Source: Mycolicibacterium cosmeticum
Lineage (GTDB): Bacteria > Actinomycetota > Actinomycetes > Mycobacteriales > Mycobacteriaceae
Reading direction: 5' to 3'
Assembly: GCA_016197365.1 (NCBI GenBank)
Contig: JACPVS010000014.1
Location: 62,001-126,000, forward strand
DNA: 64,000 nucleotides
Made by a program: the position numbers and the translations under genes. Of this stretch, positions 45,491-56,098 are shown one piece after another. The notes under the pieces were generated by a model. It did not search any database and had not been told where the DNA came from. It worked only from the letters and a program-made list of their open reading frames with translations. Each line of letters opens with the position of its first letter. Position 1 is the first letter of the stretch.

Positions 45491-48325
45491 TTAGGTGCGA
45501 GCCTTTTCTACGAGCTCGTACGCCTCGATGACATCGCCTTCCTTGATGTCGGAGTACGTCAGCGTCAGACCACACTCGTACCCGTCGCGCACCTCGGTGG
45601 CGTCATCCTTCTCCCGCTTGAGCGACGAGATGGTGACGGTCTCGGCGACCACGACGTTGTCGCGGAGCAACCGGGCCTTGGCGTTGCGGCGCATGATGCC
45701 CGAGGTGACGAGGCAACCGGCGATGTTGCCGACCTTCGACGACCGGAAGATCGCGCGGATCTCGGCGCGGCCGAGCTCCTTCTCCTCGTAGACCGGCTTG
45801 AGCATGCCCCGCAGCGCGGCCTGGATCTCGTCGATGGCCTGGTAGATCACCGAGTAATAGCGGATCTCCACACCTTCGCGGTTGGCCAGTTCGGTGGCCT
45901 TGCCCTCGGCGCGGACGTTGAACCCGATGATGATCGCGTCCGAGGCCGACGCCAGGTTGACGTTGGTCTCGGTGACGCCACCGACACCGCGGTCGATGAC
46001 GCGCAGTTCCACCTCGTCGTCGATCTCGATGCCCAGCAGGGCTTCTTCCAGCGCCTCGACGGTGCCGGAGTTGTCGCCCTTGAGGATCAGGTTCAGCTGC
46101 GAAGTCTCCTTCAGTGCCGAATCCAGGTCCTCCAGGCTGATCCGCTTGCGGCTGCGTGCGGCCAGCGCATTGCGCTTGCGCGCGCTGCGGCGGTCGGCGA
46201 TCTGGCGGGCGATCCGGTCCTCGTCGACCACGAGCAGGTTGTCGCCTGCGCCCGGCACCGAGGTGAAACCGATCACCTGGACCGGCCGCGACGGCAGCGC
46301 CTCCACGACGTCGTCGCCGTGCTCGTCGACCATCCGGCGGACACGTCCGTAGGCGTCGCCGGCGACCACCGAGTCGCCGACCCGCAGGGTGCCGCGCTGG
46401 ATGAGCACCGTGGCGACTGGGCCGCGACCGCGGTCCAGGTGCGCTTCGATGGCCACACCCTGGGCCTCCATGTCGGGGTTGGCCCGCAGGTCCAGCGCCG
46501 CGTCGGCGGTCAGCAGGACCGCCTCCTCGAGCGCCTGGATGTTGGTGCCGTTCTTCGCCGAGATGTCGACGAACATGGTGTCACCACCGAAGTCCTCGGC
46601 CACCAGGTTGTACTCGGTGAGCTGCGCCCGGATCTTCTGCGGGTCAGCACCTTCCTTGTCGATCTTGTTGACCGCCACCACGATCGGCACATCGGCCGCC
46701 TGGGCGTGGTTGATGGCCTCCACCGTCTGCGGCATGACGCCGTCGTCGGCGGCGACCACCAGGATCGCGATATCGGTGGCCTTCGCACCACGGGCACGCA
46801 TGGCGGTGAACGCCTCGTGACCGGGGGTGTCGATGAAGGTGATGAGCCGCTCGGCACCTTCGTGCTCGACGGCGACCTGGTAGGCACCGATGTGCTGGGT
46901 GATGCCACCGGCCTCGCCCTCACGGACGTTGGCCTTACGGATCGTGTCGAGCAGGCGGGTCTTGCCGTGGTCGACGTGACCCATGACGGTGACCACCGGC
47001 GGACGCTGTTCGAGGTCGTCCTCGCCGCCCTCGTCCTCGCCGTAGGTGAGGTCGAACGACTGCAGCAGCTCGCGGTCCTCGTCCTCCGGGGACACCACCT
47101 GCACGACGTAGTTCATCTCGCTGCCGAGCAGCTCGAGGGTCTCGTCGCCGACCGACTGCGTGGCCGTGACCATCTCGCCGAGGTTGAACAGCGCCTGCAC
47201 CAGCGAGGCCGGGTTGGCGTTGATCTTGTCCGCGAAGTCCACCAGGGACGCACCGCGGGCCAGCCGGATGACCTCACCGTTGCCGTGCGGCAACCGCACG
47301 CCACCGACGACCGGGGCCTGCATGTTCTCGTACTCGGCGCGTTTTGCGCGCTTCGACTTGCGGCCACGACGGACCGCGCCGCCGGGACGACCGAAGGCAC
47401 CCGCGGCACCCCCGCGCTGACCGGGACGGCCACCGCCGCCACCGCCACCGGGCGCACCGCCACCGGGACGACCGCGGAATCCGCCGGCCGCGCCGCCGCC
47501 TGCACCGGCACCTGCACCGGCGCCTGCGCCACCGCCGCGGTAGTTACCGCCGCCGCCACCGGCACCGCCGGGACGACCACCGGGCGCCGGACGACCACCG
47601 GGACCGGGACGCGGGCCACCGGGGCGACCCGTGGCGCCGGGACGGGCACCGGGCGGACGAGGAGGCATGTTGCCGGGCGACGCGCCACCCGGGCGGGGGG
47701 CACCGGGACGGGGGCCACCTGCGCCGGGACCGGGGCGCGGGCCACCGGGGCCGGCCTGCGGACGCGGAGCCGGACGCTCGACCGGCTGCTGGGAAGAGAA
47801 GGGGTTGTTGCCGACGCGGGGTGCCCGCGGTGCCGGCTTCGGGCCCGGACGCGGACCGGGACGGGTATCGGCCGGTCCTGCGGGCGCGGCGGGAGCCGCT
47901 GACTCGACAGGGGCGGCCGGGGCCGCAGCTGCCGGTGCCTCAGGGGCGGCCGGGGCCGGACCGGGACGGGGTCCCGGGCGCTGCGCGGGCTGCACCTCGA
48001 CCGCGGCCGCGGGGGCCTCGACGACGGGGGCGGCGGGCGCAGCCGGGGGGGCCGGCGGCGGAGCAGCCGGGGCCGGGACGGCGGGCTTCGGGCCGGGCCG
48101 CGGGCCGGGCGTCGGTGCCGAACCGGAGGGCTTCGCGGCGGGACCCGCGGGCTTGGCGGGCTTGCCGCCGCCGAACGATTCCCGCAGACGGCGGGCCACC
48201 GGGGCCTCGACCGTCGACGACGCCGATTTTACGAATTCGCCCTGATCGCTGAGCCGGGCGAGCACTTCCTTGCTGGTGACACCGAGTTCCTTAGCCAACT
48301 CGTGTACGCGGGCCTTACCTGCCAC
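45491..48325 (-). CDS. infB: Translation initiation factor IF-2
   Basis: 944 residues from a GTG at 48325 with AGGAG upstream. IF2_N ([16 protein letters not shown]) is followed by a long Pro/Ala/Gly-rich spacer (about 60-330), a second N-type segment, the G domain with GHVDHGKT (Walker A), DTPGHEAF and [10 protein letters not shown], then domains II-IV. The spacer contains repeated [12 protein letters not shown] units and low-complexity glycine blocks, typical of actinobacterial IF-2. Gene order rimP-nusA-ylxR-infB is standard. Confidence 0.96.
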   Translation of the reverse strand: MAGKARVHELAKELGVTSKEVLARLSDQGEFVKSASSTVEAPVARRLRESFGGGKPAKPAGPAAKPSGSAPTPGPRPGPKPAVPAPAAPPPAPPAAPAAPVVEAPAAAVEVQPAQRPGPRPGPAPAAPEAPAAAAPAAPVESAAPAAPAGPADTRPGPRPGPKPAPRAPRVGNNPFSSQQPVERPAPRPQAGPGGPRPGPGAGGPRPGAPRPGGASPGNMPPRPPGARPGATGRPGGPRPGPGGRPAPGGRPGGAGGGGGNYRGGGAGAGAGAGAGGGAAGGFRGRPGGGAPGGGGGGGRPGQRGGAAGAFGRPGGAVRRGRKSKRAKRAEYENMQAPVVGGVRLPHGNGEVIRLARGASLVDFADKINANPASLVQALFNLGEMVTATQSVGDETLELLGSEMNYVVQVVSPEDEDRELLQSFDLTYGEDEGGEDDLEQRPPVVTVMGHVDHGKTRLLDTIRKANVREGEAGGITQHIGAYQVAVEHEGAERLITFIDTPGHEAFTAMRARGAKATDIAILVVAADDGVMPQTVEAINHAQAADVPIVVAVNKIDKEGADPQKIRAQLTEYNLVAEDFGGDTMFVDISAKNGTNIQALEEAVLLTADAALDLRANPDMEAQGVAIEAHLDRGRGPVATVLIQRGTLRVGDSVVAGDAYGRVRRMVDEHGDDVVEALPSRPVQVIGFTSVPGAGDNLLVVDEDRIARQIADRRSARKRNALAARSRKRISLEDLDSALKETSQLNLILKGDNSGTVEALEEALLGIEIDDEVELRVIDRGVGGVTETNVNLASASDAIIIGFNVRAEGKATELANREGVEIRYYSVIYQAIDEIQAALRGMLKPVYEEKELGRAEIRAIFRSSKVGNIAGCLVTSGIMRRNAKARLLRDNVVVAETVTISSLKREKDDATEVRDGYECGLTLTYSDIKEGDVIEAYELVEKART

Positions 48326-48443
48326 TACATCTCCTCGTCTGGAGGCGACAGCGGTCGGCCGCGCCTCGGGTTTAGCTATGACGCATGGTCATCGGGACTT
48401 CACGGTGTGCTCATGTTCTTCGCTACCTGTTCTCTTGACCGTG

Positions 48444-48770
48444 TCAGTCGGCTGGCCGAATTCCTTCGACGTACTCGACCACAGCGGAAACTTCCGGTGA
48501 ACCGGTGATCCGTAACGCTCGGACGAAAGCCCGCCGCCGCATCGCCGCTTCGAGGCACTGCTGGTCGGGATGCAACCATGCACCCCGCCCCGGCAGGCTA
48601 CCCGCTGAATCGACGGTTACGGCGTAATGGCCGGGTTTGTCGAGGACAGCGGCCAGCCGAAGCAAATCGACGGCCAACTCTCGCTTCCGGCAACCCACAC
48701 ACGTCCGCACCGGTCCATCAGGGCCACGGTGCGCACGAGGATGGGAAATCGGAGTCTCGCGCTGGATCAC
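48444..48770 (-). CDS. ylxR: YlxR-family RNA-binding protein
   Basis: 108 residues. RTCVGCRKRE and the signature GRGAWLHPDQQCLE are intact. YlxR proteins accompany nusA and infB and bind RNA or regulate RNase P. It lies between nusA and infB with 118 bases before infB. Confidence 0.9.
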   Translation of the reverse strand: MIQRETPISHPRAHRGPDGPVRTCVGCRKRELAVDLLRLAAVLDKPGHYAVTVDSAGSLPGRGAWLHPDQQCLEAAMRRRAFVRALRITGSPEVSAVVEYVEGIRPAD

Positions 48771-48839
48771 GGCTCAGTCTACCGTCACCGTTCGCGCAGA
48801 CAGAATCGCGTGTCGGGGTCGCTCGCCGCAGCGTCGTGC

Positions 48840-49841
48840 TCAGGCAGTCTCGGGCTCGGCGGCGTCGCTGCGGATGTCGATCCGCCAGCCGGTCAGCCGC
48901 GCCGCCAGGCGGGCGTTCTGGCCCTCCTTGCCGATGGCGAGCGACAGCTGGAAGTCCGGCACCACCACCCGCGCCGCCCGGGTGGCCTCGTCGATCACCG
49001 TGACCGACACCACCTTCGCCGGGGACAGCGCATTGGCCACGAACCGCGCCGGGTCGGGGTCGAAGTCGATGATGTCGATCTTCTCCCCCGACAACTCGCT
49101 CATCACGTTGCGCACCCGCTGACCCATCGGGCCGATACACGCGCCCTTCGCGTTCAGTCCGGACACCTTGGAGGTCACCGCGATCTTGGAGCGGTGCCCG
49201 GCCTCGCGGGCCACCGCGACGATCTCGACCGAGTTGTCGGCGATCTCCGGGACCTCCAGCGCGAACAGCTTGCGCACCAGATTGGGGTGGGTACGCGAGA
49301 GTTCGATCTTGGGTTCGCGGGCCCCGCGGCTCACGCCGATGACATAGCACCGCAGCCGGTCGCCGTGCTCGTAACGTTCGCCGGGCACCTGCTCGGCCGG
49401 TCGGACCATGCCGTCGGAACCCTTGGCCTCGGTGCCGACGCGCACCACCACATTGCCGCGGGTGTTCTCGCGATTGTCCCGCTGGACGACGCCGGCGACG
49501 ATATCGCCTTCGTGGGCGGCGAACTCGCCGTACATCTGCTCATTCTCGGCGTCGCGCAACCGCTGCAGGATCACCTGCCGCGCGGTGGTGGCCGCGATAC
49601 GCCCGAATCCCTCTGGGGTGTCGTCCCATTCGTTGACGAGGTTGCCGTCGTCATCCGTCTCGCGCGCGATCACCTTGACCACGCCGGATTTTCGGTCGAC
49701 GTCGATCCGTGCGTCGGCCTCATGGCCTTCGGTGTGCCGGTAGGCCGTCAACAACGCCGACTTGATCGTGTCCACGACAATGTCTACCGAGATGCCCTTG
49801 TCGGACTCGATGGCATGCAGCGCCGCCATGTCGATGTTCAC
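48840..49841 (-). CDS. nusA: Transcription termination/antitermination factor NusA
   Basis: 333 residues. N-terminal RNAP-binding domain starts [18 protein letters not shown], then an S1 domain ([11 protein letters not shown]), and two KH domains ([30 protein letters not shown]). The start shares ATGA with rimP. Confidence 0.95.
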   Translation of the reverse strand: MNIDMAALHAIESDKGISVDIVVDTIKSALLTAYRHTEGHEADARIDVDRKSGVVKVIARETDDDGNLVNEWDDTPEGFGRIAATTARQVILQRLRDAENEQMYGEFAAHEGDIVAGVVQRDNRENTRGNVVVRVGTEAKGSDGMVRPAEQVPGERYEHGDRLRCYVIGVSRGAREPKIELSRTHPNLVRKLFALEVPEIADNSVEIVAVAREAGHRSKIAVTSKVSGLNAKGACIGPMGQRVRNVMSELSGEKIDIIDFDPDPARFVANALSPAKVVSVTVIDEATRAARVVVPDFQLSLAIGKEGQNARLAARLTGWRIDIRSDAAEPETA

Positions 49842-50374
49842 GCGCCGCCCCCCTTTCCAGACTGCTCCACCAGATCCAATTCACGTTGATTGGGTGGCGA
49901 AAATTCAACTTGTACAACAGCTTTGGCAATATCAGCCAATTTCACTTCACGCACGGACAGCTTGCTCTTGTCGGCGATCACGAGATGCACCGCACCGTCA
50001 CCGGTGTGACCGATCCGCCCCGTGAGCGTCGAGCCGTCACCGAGCACCAACTCGACCTTGCGGGTGCGGGCGCGCCGGAAATGCTTCTCCTCGGTCAACG
50101 GGCGATCGACGCCACGCGACGTGATCTCCAGCACGTACGCTGCGGATTCGGCACTGTCGAGAGCATCCAGCAGCTCCGAGGCGGTCTGCGACAAGGTGGC
50201 GATGTCGTCCAGGTTCAGGCCCTCGTCCCTGTCGGCGATCACCGTGATCCGGGGTGGCCGGGTGGACGCGTTGACCACGACGTCCTCGATTTCGTATCCC
50301 GCGCGCGCGAACTCACCGTCGAGTAGCTCGAGCACTTGCTCCTGCGTCGGCAGCAGCGGGGCATCCGGTGCCAC
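49838..50374 (-). CDS. rimP: Ribosome maturation factor RimP
   Basis: 178 residues. [12 protein letters not shown] is the family hallmark, with a C-terminal SH3-like domain. First gene of the nusA-infB transcript, starting at GTG 50374. The 144-base divergent gap upstream should hold its promoter. Confidence 0.93.
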   Translation of the reverse strand: MAPDAPLLPTQEQVLELLDGEFARAGYEIEDVVVNASTRPPRITVIADRDEGLNLDDIATLSQTASELLDALDSAESAAYVLEITSRGVDRPLTEEKHFRRARTRKVELVLGDGSTLTGRIGHTGDGAVHLVIADKSKLSVREVKLADIAKAVVQVEFSPPNQRELDLVEQSGKGGGA

Positions 50375-50518
50375 GGCGAGCTCCTCATCTTGAGTTGTGC
50401 GGACATATTCCGGGTGGGCTGACCCGGGAATCGGTTACCAAACGATACGCCAGGCGCGCCGCCACTTTGGCCAAACGAACAGCAGGCGGGAGTTCCGCCC
50501 GGCCCACCATGGCAGGAT

Positions 50519-51052
50519 GTGGGCGTGCCGAGCGCTTTACCCACGATCACCCGCCGGCGGTTGTTGGTCACGGCGCTCCCCGCCGGCATGGCCATGACCG
50601 TGCTCGGTTCGGCGGTGTCGTGCGCGCCCGCCGCCCCACCAGCCGAACTCGCCGATCTGGTAGCGCAATTCGACCGCGCGCATGCCGACAGCCGACTGGC
50701 CGGGCTGGCCGCCACCACGGCGCGGCCCCAGATCGCGCCCACCCTTACCACCGTCGCCTCCGAACGCGCCGCACACGCCAGGGCGCTGGCCGACGAGATC
50801 ACCCGGCTCACCGGGGGCCAGGCGCCCACCACGTCGTCCTCGGCGACCTCGTCGACGACGGCGCCCTCGTCGGCCCCGGCGCCTGCCCCGACGGTGGCGG
50901 ATGTGATTGGCGCCCTGCACGCCTCGGCCGACAGTGCCGCACAGCTCGCGGCGACGCTCTCCGGCTACCGCGCCGGCCTGCTGGGCTCGATCTCCGCGGC
51001 CTGCGCGGCGTCCTACCTGGTGGCCCTCGCCGATCCCGGGCAGGCCCGATGA
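50519..51052 (+). CDS. Tat-type exported lipoprotein-like protein (Rv2843-like)
   Basis: 177 residues from a GTG. The N-terminus has TRRRLLVTALPAGMAM (twin-arginine core) and ends SAVSC, a lipobox-like cysteine at 35. The rest is helical with a Ser/Thr/Ala-rich low-complexity part (about 100-122). It overlaps the ferritin-like gene by ATGA. Function unknown. Confidence 0.75.
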   Translation: MGVPSALPTITRRRLLVTALPAGMAMTVLGSAVSCAPAAPPAELADLVAQFDRAHADSRLAGLAATTARPQIAPTLTTVASERAAHARALADEITRLTGGQAPTTSSSATSSTTAPSSAPAPAPTVADVIGALHASADSAAQLAATLSGYRAGLLGSISAACAASYLVALADPGQAR

Positions 51053-51591
51053 CCTCGCCGCAACCGACTCCGTCGACGACCTCGAGCACTACCACCTCCA
51101 CCTCGACCACCATGACGACGGCCAGTTCGACGCCGACGCCCGATCCGAACCGGCCCGGCGACCCGGCCACCGCGGCGCTGTTCGACGCGGTCGCCACCGA
51201 ACACGGCGTGATCTACGGCTACGGCGTGGTGTCCGCGCACTCCACGCCCGATGACAACGCCCTCGTGGCGGACGCCATGGCCGAGCACCGTGAGCGGCGC
51301 GAGCGGGCCATCGCCATGCTCACCGCCCGATCGGCAGCCGTCCCGGTGCCGGCGGTGGGCTACCAACTTCCGCTGGAGGTCTCCGATCCCACCCAGGCCG
51401 CCCAACTCGCGGTCCGGATGGAGGAGGACGCGTCGGTGGCCTGGCGGGCGGTCCTCGAACAAGCCACCACCAGCGAAGACCGCACGTTCGCGGTGACCGC
51501 ACTGACCGGCTGTGCGGTGCTGGCCGCGCGCTGGAGCCAGGTGCTCGGCGCCGCGCCGGTCACGCTGGCGTTCCCGGGCGGCACCGAATAG
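51049..51591 (+). CDS. DUF4439 ferritin-like protein
   Basis: 180 residues. A Ser/Thr-rich lead of about 35 residues (TTSSTTTSTSTTMTT) is followed by a four-helix DUF4439 domain (AATALFDAVATEHGVIYGYG ... EHRERRERAIAML). The start lies within the previous stop. Its stop abuts the proS stop directly (51591/51592). Metal binding is plausible from the fold but not shown. Confidence 0.82.
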   Translation: MTSPQPTPSTTSSTTTSTSTTMTTASSTPTPDPNRPGDPATAALFDAVATEHGVIYGYGVVSAHSTPDDNALVADAMAEHRERRERAIAMLTARSAAVPVPAVGYQLPLEVSDPTQAAQLAVRMEEDASVAWRAVLEQATTSEDRTFAVTALTGCAVLAARWSQVLGAAPVTLAFPGGTE

Positions 51592-53334
51592 CTAGGCAGT
51601 CAGAGCGGTTGCGATCGCGGCCGAGGCGCCGTCCACCGCGATCTCCCGGGTTTCGCCGGTGAAGCGGTTGCGCAGTTCGACGACACCGTCGCTCCAACCA
51701 CGGCCCACCACCACGATCCACGGGACACCGAGCAGTTCGGCGTCCTTGAACTTCACGCCGGGTGACGAGGTGCGGTCGTCGAGCAGCACCTCGACACCGA
51801 GCCGATCCAGTTCGCCCGCCAACTCCTGCGCGCCGGCCCGGGCGGCGGCGTCCTTGTTCGCGATCACCACGTGCGCGTCGAACGGTGACACCGAGGCCGG
51901 CCAGCGCAGACCGATCTCGTCGTGGTTCTGCTCGGCGATGACCGCCACCAGCCGGGACACCCCGACACCGTAGGAACCCATTGTCAGCCGCACCGGCTTG
52001 CCATTCTCGCCGAGCACATCGGCGGAGAACGCGTCGGCGTACTTGCGGCCGAGCTGGAAGATGTGCCCGATCTCGATGCCGCGGGCCGAGGTCAGCGGGC
52101 CCGCACCATCGGGGGACGGATCCCCGTCGCGCACGTCGGCCGCCTCGATGGTGCCGTCCGCGGTGAAATCGCGGCCGGCCACCAGGCCCACCACGTGCTT
52201 ACCCTTTTCGTCGGCGCCGGTGATCCAGGCCGTGCCGTCGACCACGCGCGGGTCGACGAGGTAGCGAACACCGTTGGCCTGCAAGCCTTTCGGCCCGATG
52301 TATCCCTTCACCAGGAAGGGGTTGGCCGTGAAGTCGGCCTCGTCGAGCAGTGCGTACTCGGCCGGTTCCAGCGCCGCGCCGAGCCGCTTGTCGTCCACTT
52401 CGCGGTCGCCGGGAACGCCGATGGCCAGCAGTTCCCACTCGCCGCCGGGCGCACGCACCTTGAGCAGCACGTTCTTCAGCGTGTCCGCGGCGGTGGTGGT
52501 ACCGGGCAGCGCGTCGTTGGCCCAGTCGACCAGCGCGGCGATCGTCGGGGTGTCGGGGGTGTCGTGCACGACGGCTTCGGGTTGCCCGTCGATCGGCAGG
52601 GAGGGCGGCACCGCGGTGATCACCGCTTCCACGTTGGCCGCATACCCGGATTCCAGGCAGCGCACGAAGGTGTCCTCGCCGATGGGGCTCTCGGCCAGGA
52701 ACTCCTCGGAGGCGCTGCCGCCCATGGCGCCCGAGACGGCCGACACGATCACGTAGTTGACGGCGAGGCGGCCGAAGATGCGCTGGTAGGCCTCGCGGTG
52801 CGCGTGGTAGGCGTTCTTCAGTCCGTCGTCGTCGACGTCGAAGGAGTACGAGTCCTTCATGATGAATTCGCGCCCACGCAGGATGCCGGCCCGGGGCCGC
52901 GCCTCGTCCCGGTACTTGGTCTGAATTTGGTAGAGCCGCAACGGGAAGTCCTTGTAGGACGAGTACTCACCCTTGACCGTCAGCGTGAACAGTTCCTCAT
53001 GGGTGGGGCCGAGCAGATAATCGTTGCCCCGGCGGTCCTGCAGCCGAAAGAGGTTGTCCCCGTATTCAGTCCACCGATTGGTGGCCTCATACGGCGCGCG
53101 CGGCAGCAACGCCGGGAAGAGGATCTCCTGGCCGCCGATGGCGTTCATCTCCTCCCGGACGATGCCCTCGATCTTGCGCAGCACGCGCAGGCCCAGCGGC
53201 AACCAGCTGTAGAGGCCCGGTCCGATCGGGCGGACGTAGCCGGCACGGATGAGCAGCTTGTGGCTGGGCACCTCGGCATCGGCGGGGTCTTCGCGCAGGG
53301 TTCGCAGAAACAGTTCGGACATCCGGGTGATCAC
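51592..53334 (-). CDS. proS: Prolyl-tRNA synthetase
   Basis: 580 residues, bacterial type with the INS editing domain. Motif 2/3 regions include [26 protein letters not shown], and [10 protein letters not shown]; the anticodon domain ends the protein. GTG at 53334 gives the start [15 protein letters not shown] seen in the family; an ATG four codons in (53322) is an alternative. Confidence 0.95.
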   Translation of the reverse strand: MITRMSELFLRTLREDPADAEVPSHKLLIRAGYVRPIGPGLYSWLPLGLRVLRKIEGIVREEMNAIGGQEILFPALLPRAPYEATNRWTEYGDNLFRLQDRRGNDYLLGPTHEELFTLTVKGEYSSYKDFPLRLYQIQTKYRDEARPRAGILRGREFIMKDSYSFDVDDDGLKNAYHAHREAYQRIFGRLAVNYVIVSAVSGAMGGSASEEFLAESPIGEDTFVRCLESGYAANVEAVITAVPPSLPIDGQPEAVVHDTPDTPTIAALVDWANDALPGTTTAADTLKNVLLKVRAPGGEWELLAIGVPGDREVDDKRLGAALEPAEYALLDEADFTANPFLVKGYIGPKGLQANGVRYLVDPRVVDGTAWITGADEKGKHVVGLVAGRDFTADGTIEAADVRDGDPSPDGAGPLTSARGIEIGHIFQLGRKYADAFSADVLGENGKPVRLTMGSYGVGVSRLVAVIAEQNHDEIGLRWPASVSPFDAHVVIANKDAAARAGAQELAGELDRLGVEVLLDDRTSSPGVKFKDAELLGVPWIVVVGRGWSDGVVELRNRFTGETREIAVDGASAAIATALTA

Positions 53335-53401
53335 AGCCGAGTAGCCTAGCCGGGCGCCGATGTCGGACGAGGAACGAGTCCGACCGGGGAACCCTGCACA
53401 T

Positions 53402-54085
53402 TCAGCCCGGGTCGCGCCCCTGCCACGTGCAGACGCACGCCTCGTTGCCCTCGCCGTCGGCCAGCACCCAGAACGCCGGGGAACGCTGCGCGCTCAGCAG
53501 TCGGCCGCCCGCCGCGAGCGCGGCCTCGACGCGGGCGGTGGCCTGGTCGTGGGGCACGTCGACGTCCAGGTGGATGTTGTTGCGCTGGGTACGTGGCGCG
53601 TCCATCTGCTGAAACCAGATCGCCGGCCCACGGCCCGCCGGGTCGACGAGCCCGGCAGCGAGGTCTGACGCCCCGGCCTCGTCGACGTAGCCGGTGACGG
53701 CCTTCCAGAACAGCCGCACCGCCGGGATGTCCAGTGCGTCGATCGCGACCTCGATGGCCTGGACGGACACCGCGCCGACGGTCGTCTCTCGGCCGGCCGC
53801 CGCCACGGCGGCCGAGAGCGCGTGGGCCAGCCGGATGTCGTCCTCGGTGACCCCGCGCGGCGAACGCAACCGCAGCACCGCCCGGTCGGTCCTGACGTCG
53901 ACGCCGAGACCGTCCCGACCGCCGGCCGCCGCCGCGGCCGTCACCGCGACGGCGGCCGCCTCGGTCAGCGCCGGGACCCGTACCTCGGTGTGGAGGGCGC
54001 CGAGCACCAGGCGCCAGCCCAGCGCGCCGACCGCATCGGAGATTCGTTGCCGTGTGGGCAGCGCGTCGTTGTCGGTGTCCGCCAT
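53402..54085 (-). CDS. Pterin-dehydratase-like / VOC (glyoxalase) fusion protein
   Basis: 227 residues. The N-terminal ~100 residues resemble pterin-4a-carbinolamine dehydratase ([33 protein letters not shown]) but lack the catalytic His-His pair. The C-terminal half (about 108-225) is a glyoxalase/VOC module: [53 protein letters not shown]. Similar two-part proteins occur in actinobacteria. Activity unknown. Confidence 0.75.
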   Translation of the reverse strand: MADTDNDALPTRQRISDAVGALGWRLVLGALHTEVRVPALTEAAAVAVTAAAAAGGRDGLGVDVRTDRAVLRLRSPRGVTEDDIRLAHALSAAVAAAGRETTVGAVSVQAIEVAIDALDIPAVRLFWKAVTGYVDEAGASDLAAGLVDPAGRGPAIWFQQMDAPRTQRNNIHLDVDVPHDQATARVEAALAAGGRLLSAQRSPAFWVLADGEGNEACVCTWQGRDPG

Positions 54086-54089
54086 GGCG

Positions 54090-54467
54090 TCAGGGTAGCG
54101 GCGGATTCACGCGCACCCGGAACTGGTTTCCGCCAGCACGTTTCGCCTCGTACATGGCGGCGTCGGGCTCGGCGGACAGCGCGTCGATCACGACGAGGGC
54201 GAAGAGCACCGACTGCTTAGGCGACGGCCACCCCGGCCGAAGCCACAGCAGCACGGTCGACATCCCGACGGCGCCGGCGGCCACCGACAGCACGCGCCCC
54301 GGGGTGCCCTGCGGTCCCGCGGCACTGGCCAGCACCAGCACAGGGGTCAGACCGCCGGCCACCAGCGGGAGGCACATCATGATGCGGGCCCAGGTCTGGA
54401 CACCGTGCGTTTCGAGGTAGCCGACGAGCCACGGATAGCGGTCGGGTTGTCGCCACCATTGCCGCAC
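54090..54467 (-). pseudogene. GGDEF (diguanylate cyclase) gene with its catalytic core deleted
   Basis: 125 residues in one open frame. Residues 1-97 are the membrane-helix N-terminus of mycobacterial GGDEF proteins (MRQWWRQPDRYPWLVGYLE; two or three helices). Residues 98-125 are the last part of a GGDEF domain (AEPDAAMYEAKRAGGNQFRV). Everything between, including the GGDEF signature and substrate site, is missing, so the two ends were joined in frame by an internal deletion. The product cannot make c-di-GMP. Confidence 0.75.
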
Positions 54468-54515
54468 AAGTTCATACGGAATTTGCTTATGGAATCATCA
54501 ATTTGCACAGTGCGA

Positions 54516-54531
54516 TGTAGTGACCACTACA
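54516..54531. promoter_or_regulatory. 16-base perfect palindromic operator-like site
   Basis: TGTAGTG-AC-CACTACA is a perfect dyad within the 103-base AT-rich gap between the efpA-like gene (stop 54571) and the GGDEF remnant (start 54467). Size and symmetry fit a TetR, MarR or GntR operator about 50 bases upstream of the remnant's start. No regulator gene is adjacent. Confidence 0.55.
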
Positions 54532-54570
54532 AGCACAGCAGCATTATTTGCTATGACCAGGCGACCAATG

Positions 54571-56061
54571 TCACAGTTCGCCCGCGTCGACCGCTTCCTT
54601 GGTGTGCTGGGCCTGCGCGATGTCACGGGCCGAGAAGCCGATGAACAGCGCGGCCGCACCGACCAGCACCGCGAGCGCGGCCACCCACAACAGCGAGTAG
54701 GTGTAGCCGTGGCCGAGCGCATCCAGTTGTGCCGACGTCATCTCCCCCACCGGTCCGGTGGTGCCGCCGAGGTAGAGGGTGCGTGAGGTCTGCACGGCCT
54801 GGACCACCACCAGCACCAGGGGGCCGCCCAGGTTGTAGACCATCAGCGTCACCGAGGACACCGGTCCGATCTCGCGGGGACCCACGTTGGCCAGGGTGCA
54901 CAGCGGCAGGATCACCGAGATCACGCCGATCCCCGCACCACCGATGACGACGGGGACGAACAGATCCGGGAAGTACGGGATGGACCGGTCCAGGGTGGAT
55001 CCGAAGAGCATGGCGGCCAGCACCAGAAGGCCGCCGCCGAGGATCACCCAGCGCGGTGCGACCCGTGGTGCCAGCCGGGTGGCGACGACGTTGCCGACCA
55101 CGAACGCGAGGGCGAACGGCATGAAGGCGATGCCGGCGCGCAGCGGCGAGTAGCCGAGGACGTCCTGGACCAGCAGGCCGATCATCACGCTGAGCGTCAG
55201 CATGACGCCGCCGGCCAGGAAGTAGGCGACGAAGGAGGCCACCCGGTTGCGGTTGTCGAACATCGACAGTGGCACCAGCGGGTTGTCCGTGCCGCGTTCG
55301 TCGATCAGGAAGGCGACGAAGAACACCGCCGCACCCACCCCGGCACCGATCACCCAGGGGTCGGTCCAACCCAGCGGCGGCCCCTGGGTGAACACCAGCA
55401 CCGCGCAGGTGCAGGCCAGGGTCGCCAGCAGCGCCCCGGTGACATCCAGCTTGAGCCGCACATGGTTGGTCTCGGCGAGCTTGGTGACCGCGATCCAGAT
55501 GATGACGACACCGATCGGGACATTGACCAGGAAGGCCAGCCGCCAGGACAGTCCGGTCAGCGCACCGCCGAGCACCAGCCCCAGCACCGACCCGAGTCCC
55601 TGCATGGCCGCCGACACCGCCAGCGCCTTGTTGCGGGCGTGCCCGACGGCGAAGGTGGTCGCGATCAGCGCCAGCCCGGTGGGTGCGGCCACGGCGGCAC
55701 CGATGCCCTGGACCGCGCGAGCGGCGATCAGGGTGTAGGGCTCACTGGCGATGCCGCACACCAGCGAGGCGATGGTGAAGATCCCCACTCCGGAGATGAA
55801 GGCCCGCTTGTGCCCGATCGCGTCGCCCACCCGGCCGCCGAGCAGCAGCAGGCCGCCGAAGGTCAGCACATAGGCGGTGATCACCCAGCTCTTGGCGGCG
55901 TCGGACATGCCGAGTTCGGCCTGCATCCGCGGCAGCGCGACGATGACGATGGTGCCGTCGAGGGTCGACATCAACTGCATGCCGGTGATCGCGATGATCG
56001 CGGTACCGAGGATCGATGTCGAGAGTGGTGCCGCGCTTCGCTCGGAACCACCGGACGCCAT
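54571..56061 (-). CDS. EfpA-like MFS transporter (paralogue of efpA)
   Basis: 496 residues, about 14 membrane helices (DHA2-type drug/proton antiporter). Shared with EfpA are STLDGTIVIVALPRMQAELG, SWVITAYVLTFGGL, GRVGDAIGHKRAF, and SRTLYLGGTTGPV near the end. ATG at 56061 lies 38 bases after the efpA stop, so it looks like a tandem duplicate that has diverged. Substrate unknown. Confidence 0.9.
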   Translation of the reverse strand: MASGGSERSAAPLSTSILGTAIIAITGMQLMSTLDGTIVIVALPRMQAELGMSDAAKSWVITAYVLTFGGLLLLGGRVGDAIGHKRAFISGVGIFTIASLVCGIASEPYTLIAARAVQGIGAAVAAPTGLALIATTFAVGHARNKALAVSAAMQGLGSVLGLVLGGALTGLSWRLAFLVNVPIGVVIIWIAVTKLAETNHVRLKLDVTGALLATLACTCAVLVFTQGPPLGWTDPWVIGAGVGAAVFFVAFLIDERGTDNPLVPLSMFDNRNRVASFVAYFLAGGVMLTLSVMIGLLVQDVLGYSPLRAGIAFMPFALAFVVGNVVATRLAPRVAPRWVILGGGLLVLAAMLFGSTLDRSIPYFPDLFVPVVIGGAGIGVISVILPLCTLANVGPREIGPVSSVTLMVYNLGGPLVLVVVQAVQTSRTLYLGGTTGPVGEMTSAQLDALGHGYTYSLLWVAALAVLVGAAALFIGFSARDIAQAQHTKEAVDAGEL

Positions 56062-56098
56062 GGAACGACACCCTACCGAGCGGCGACGTCCTGGCAGG

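Noticed and set aside
47400..48150. Repeated Gly/Pro/Arg blocks in infB, first taken for a tandem DNA repeat
   Set aside because: They are coding low-complexity units of the IF-2 spacer, normal for actinobacteria.
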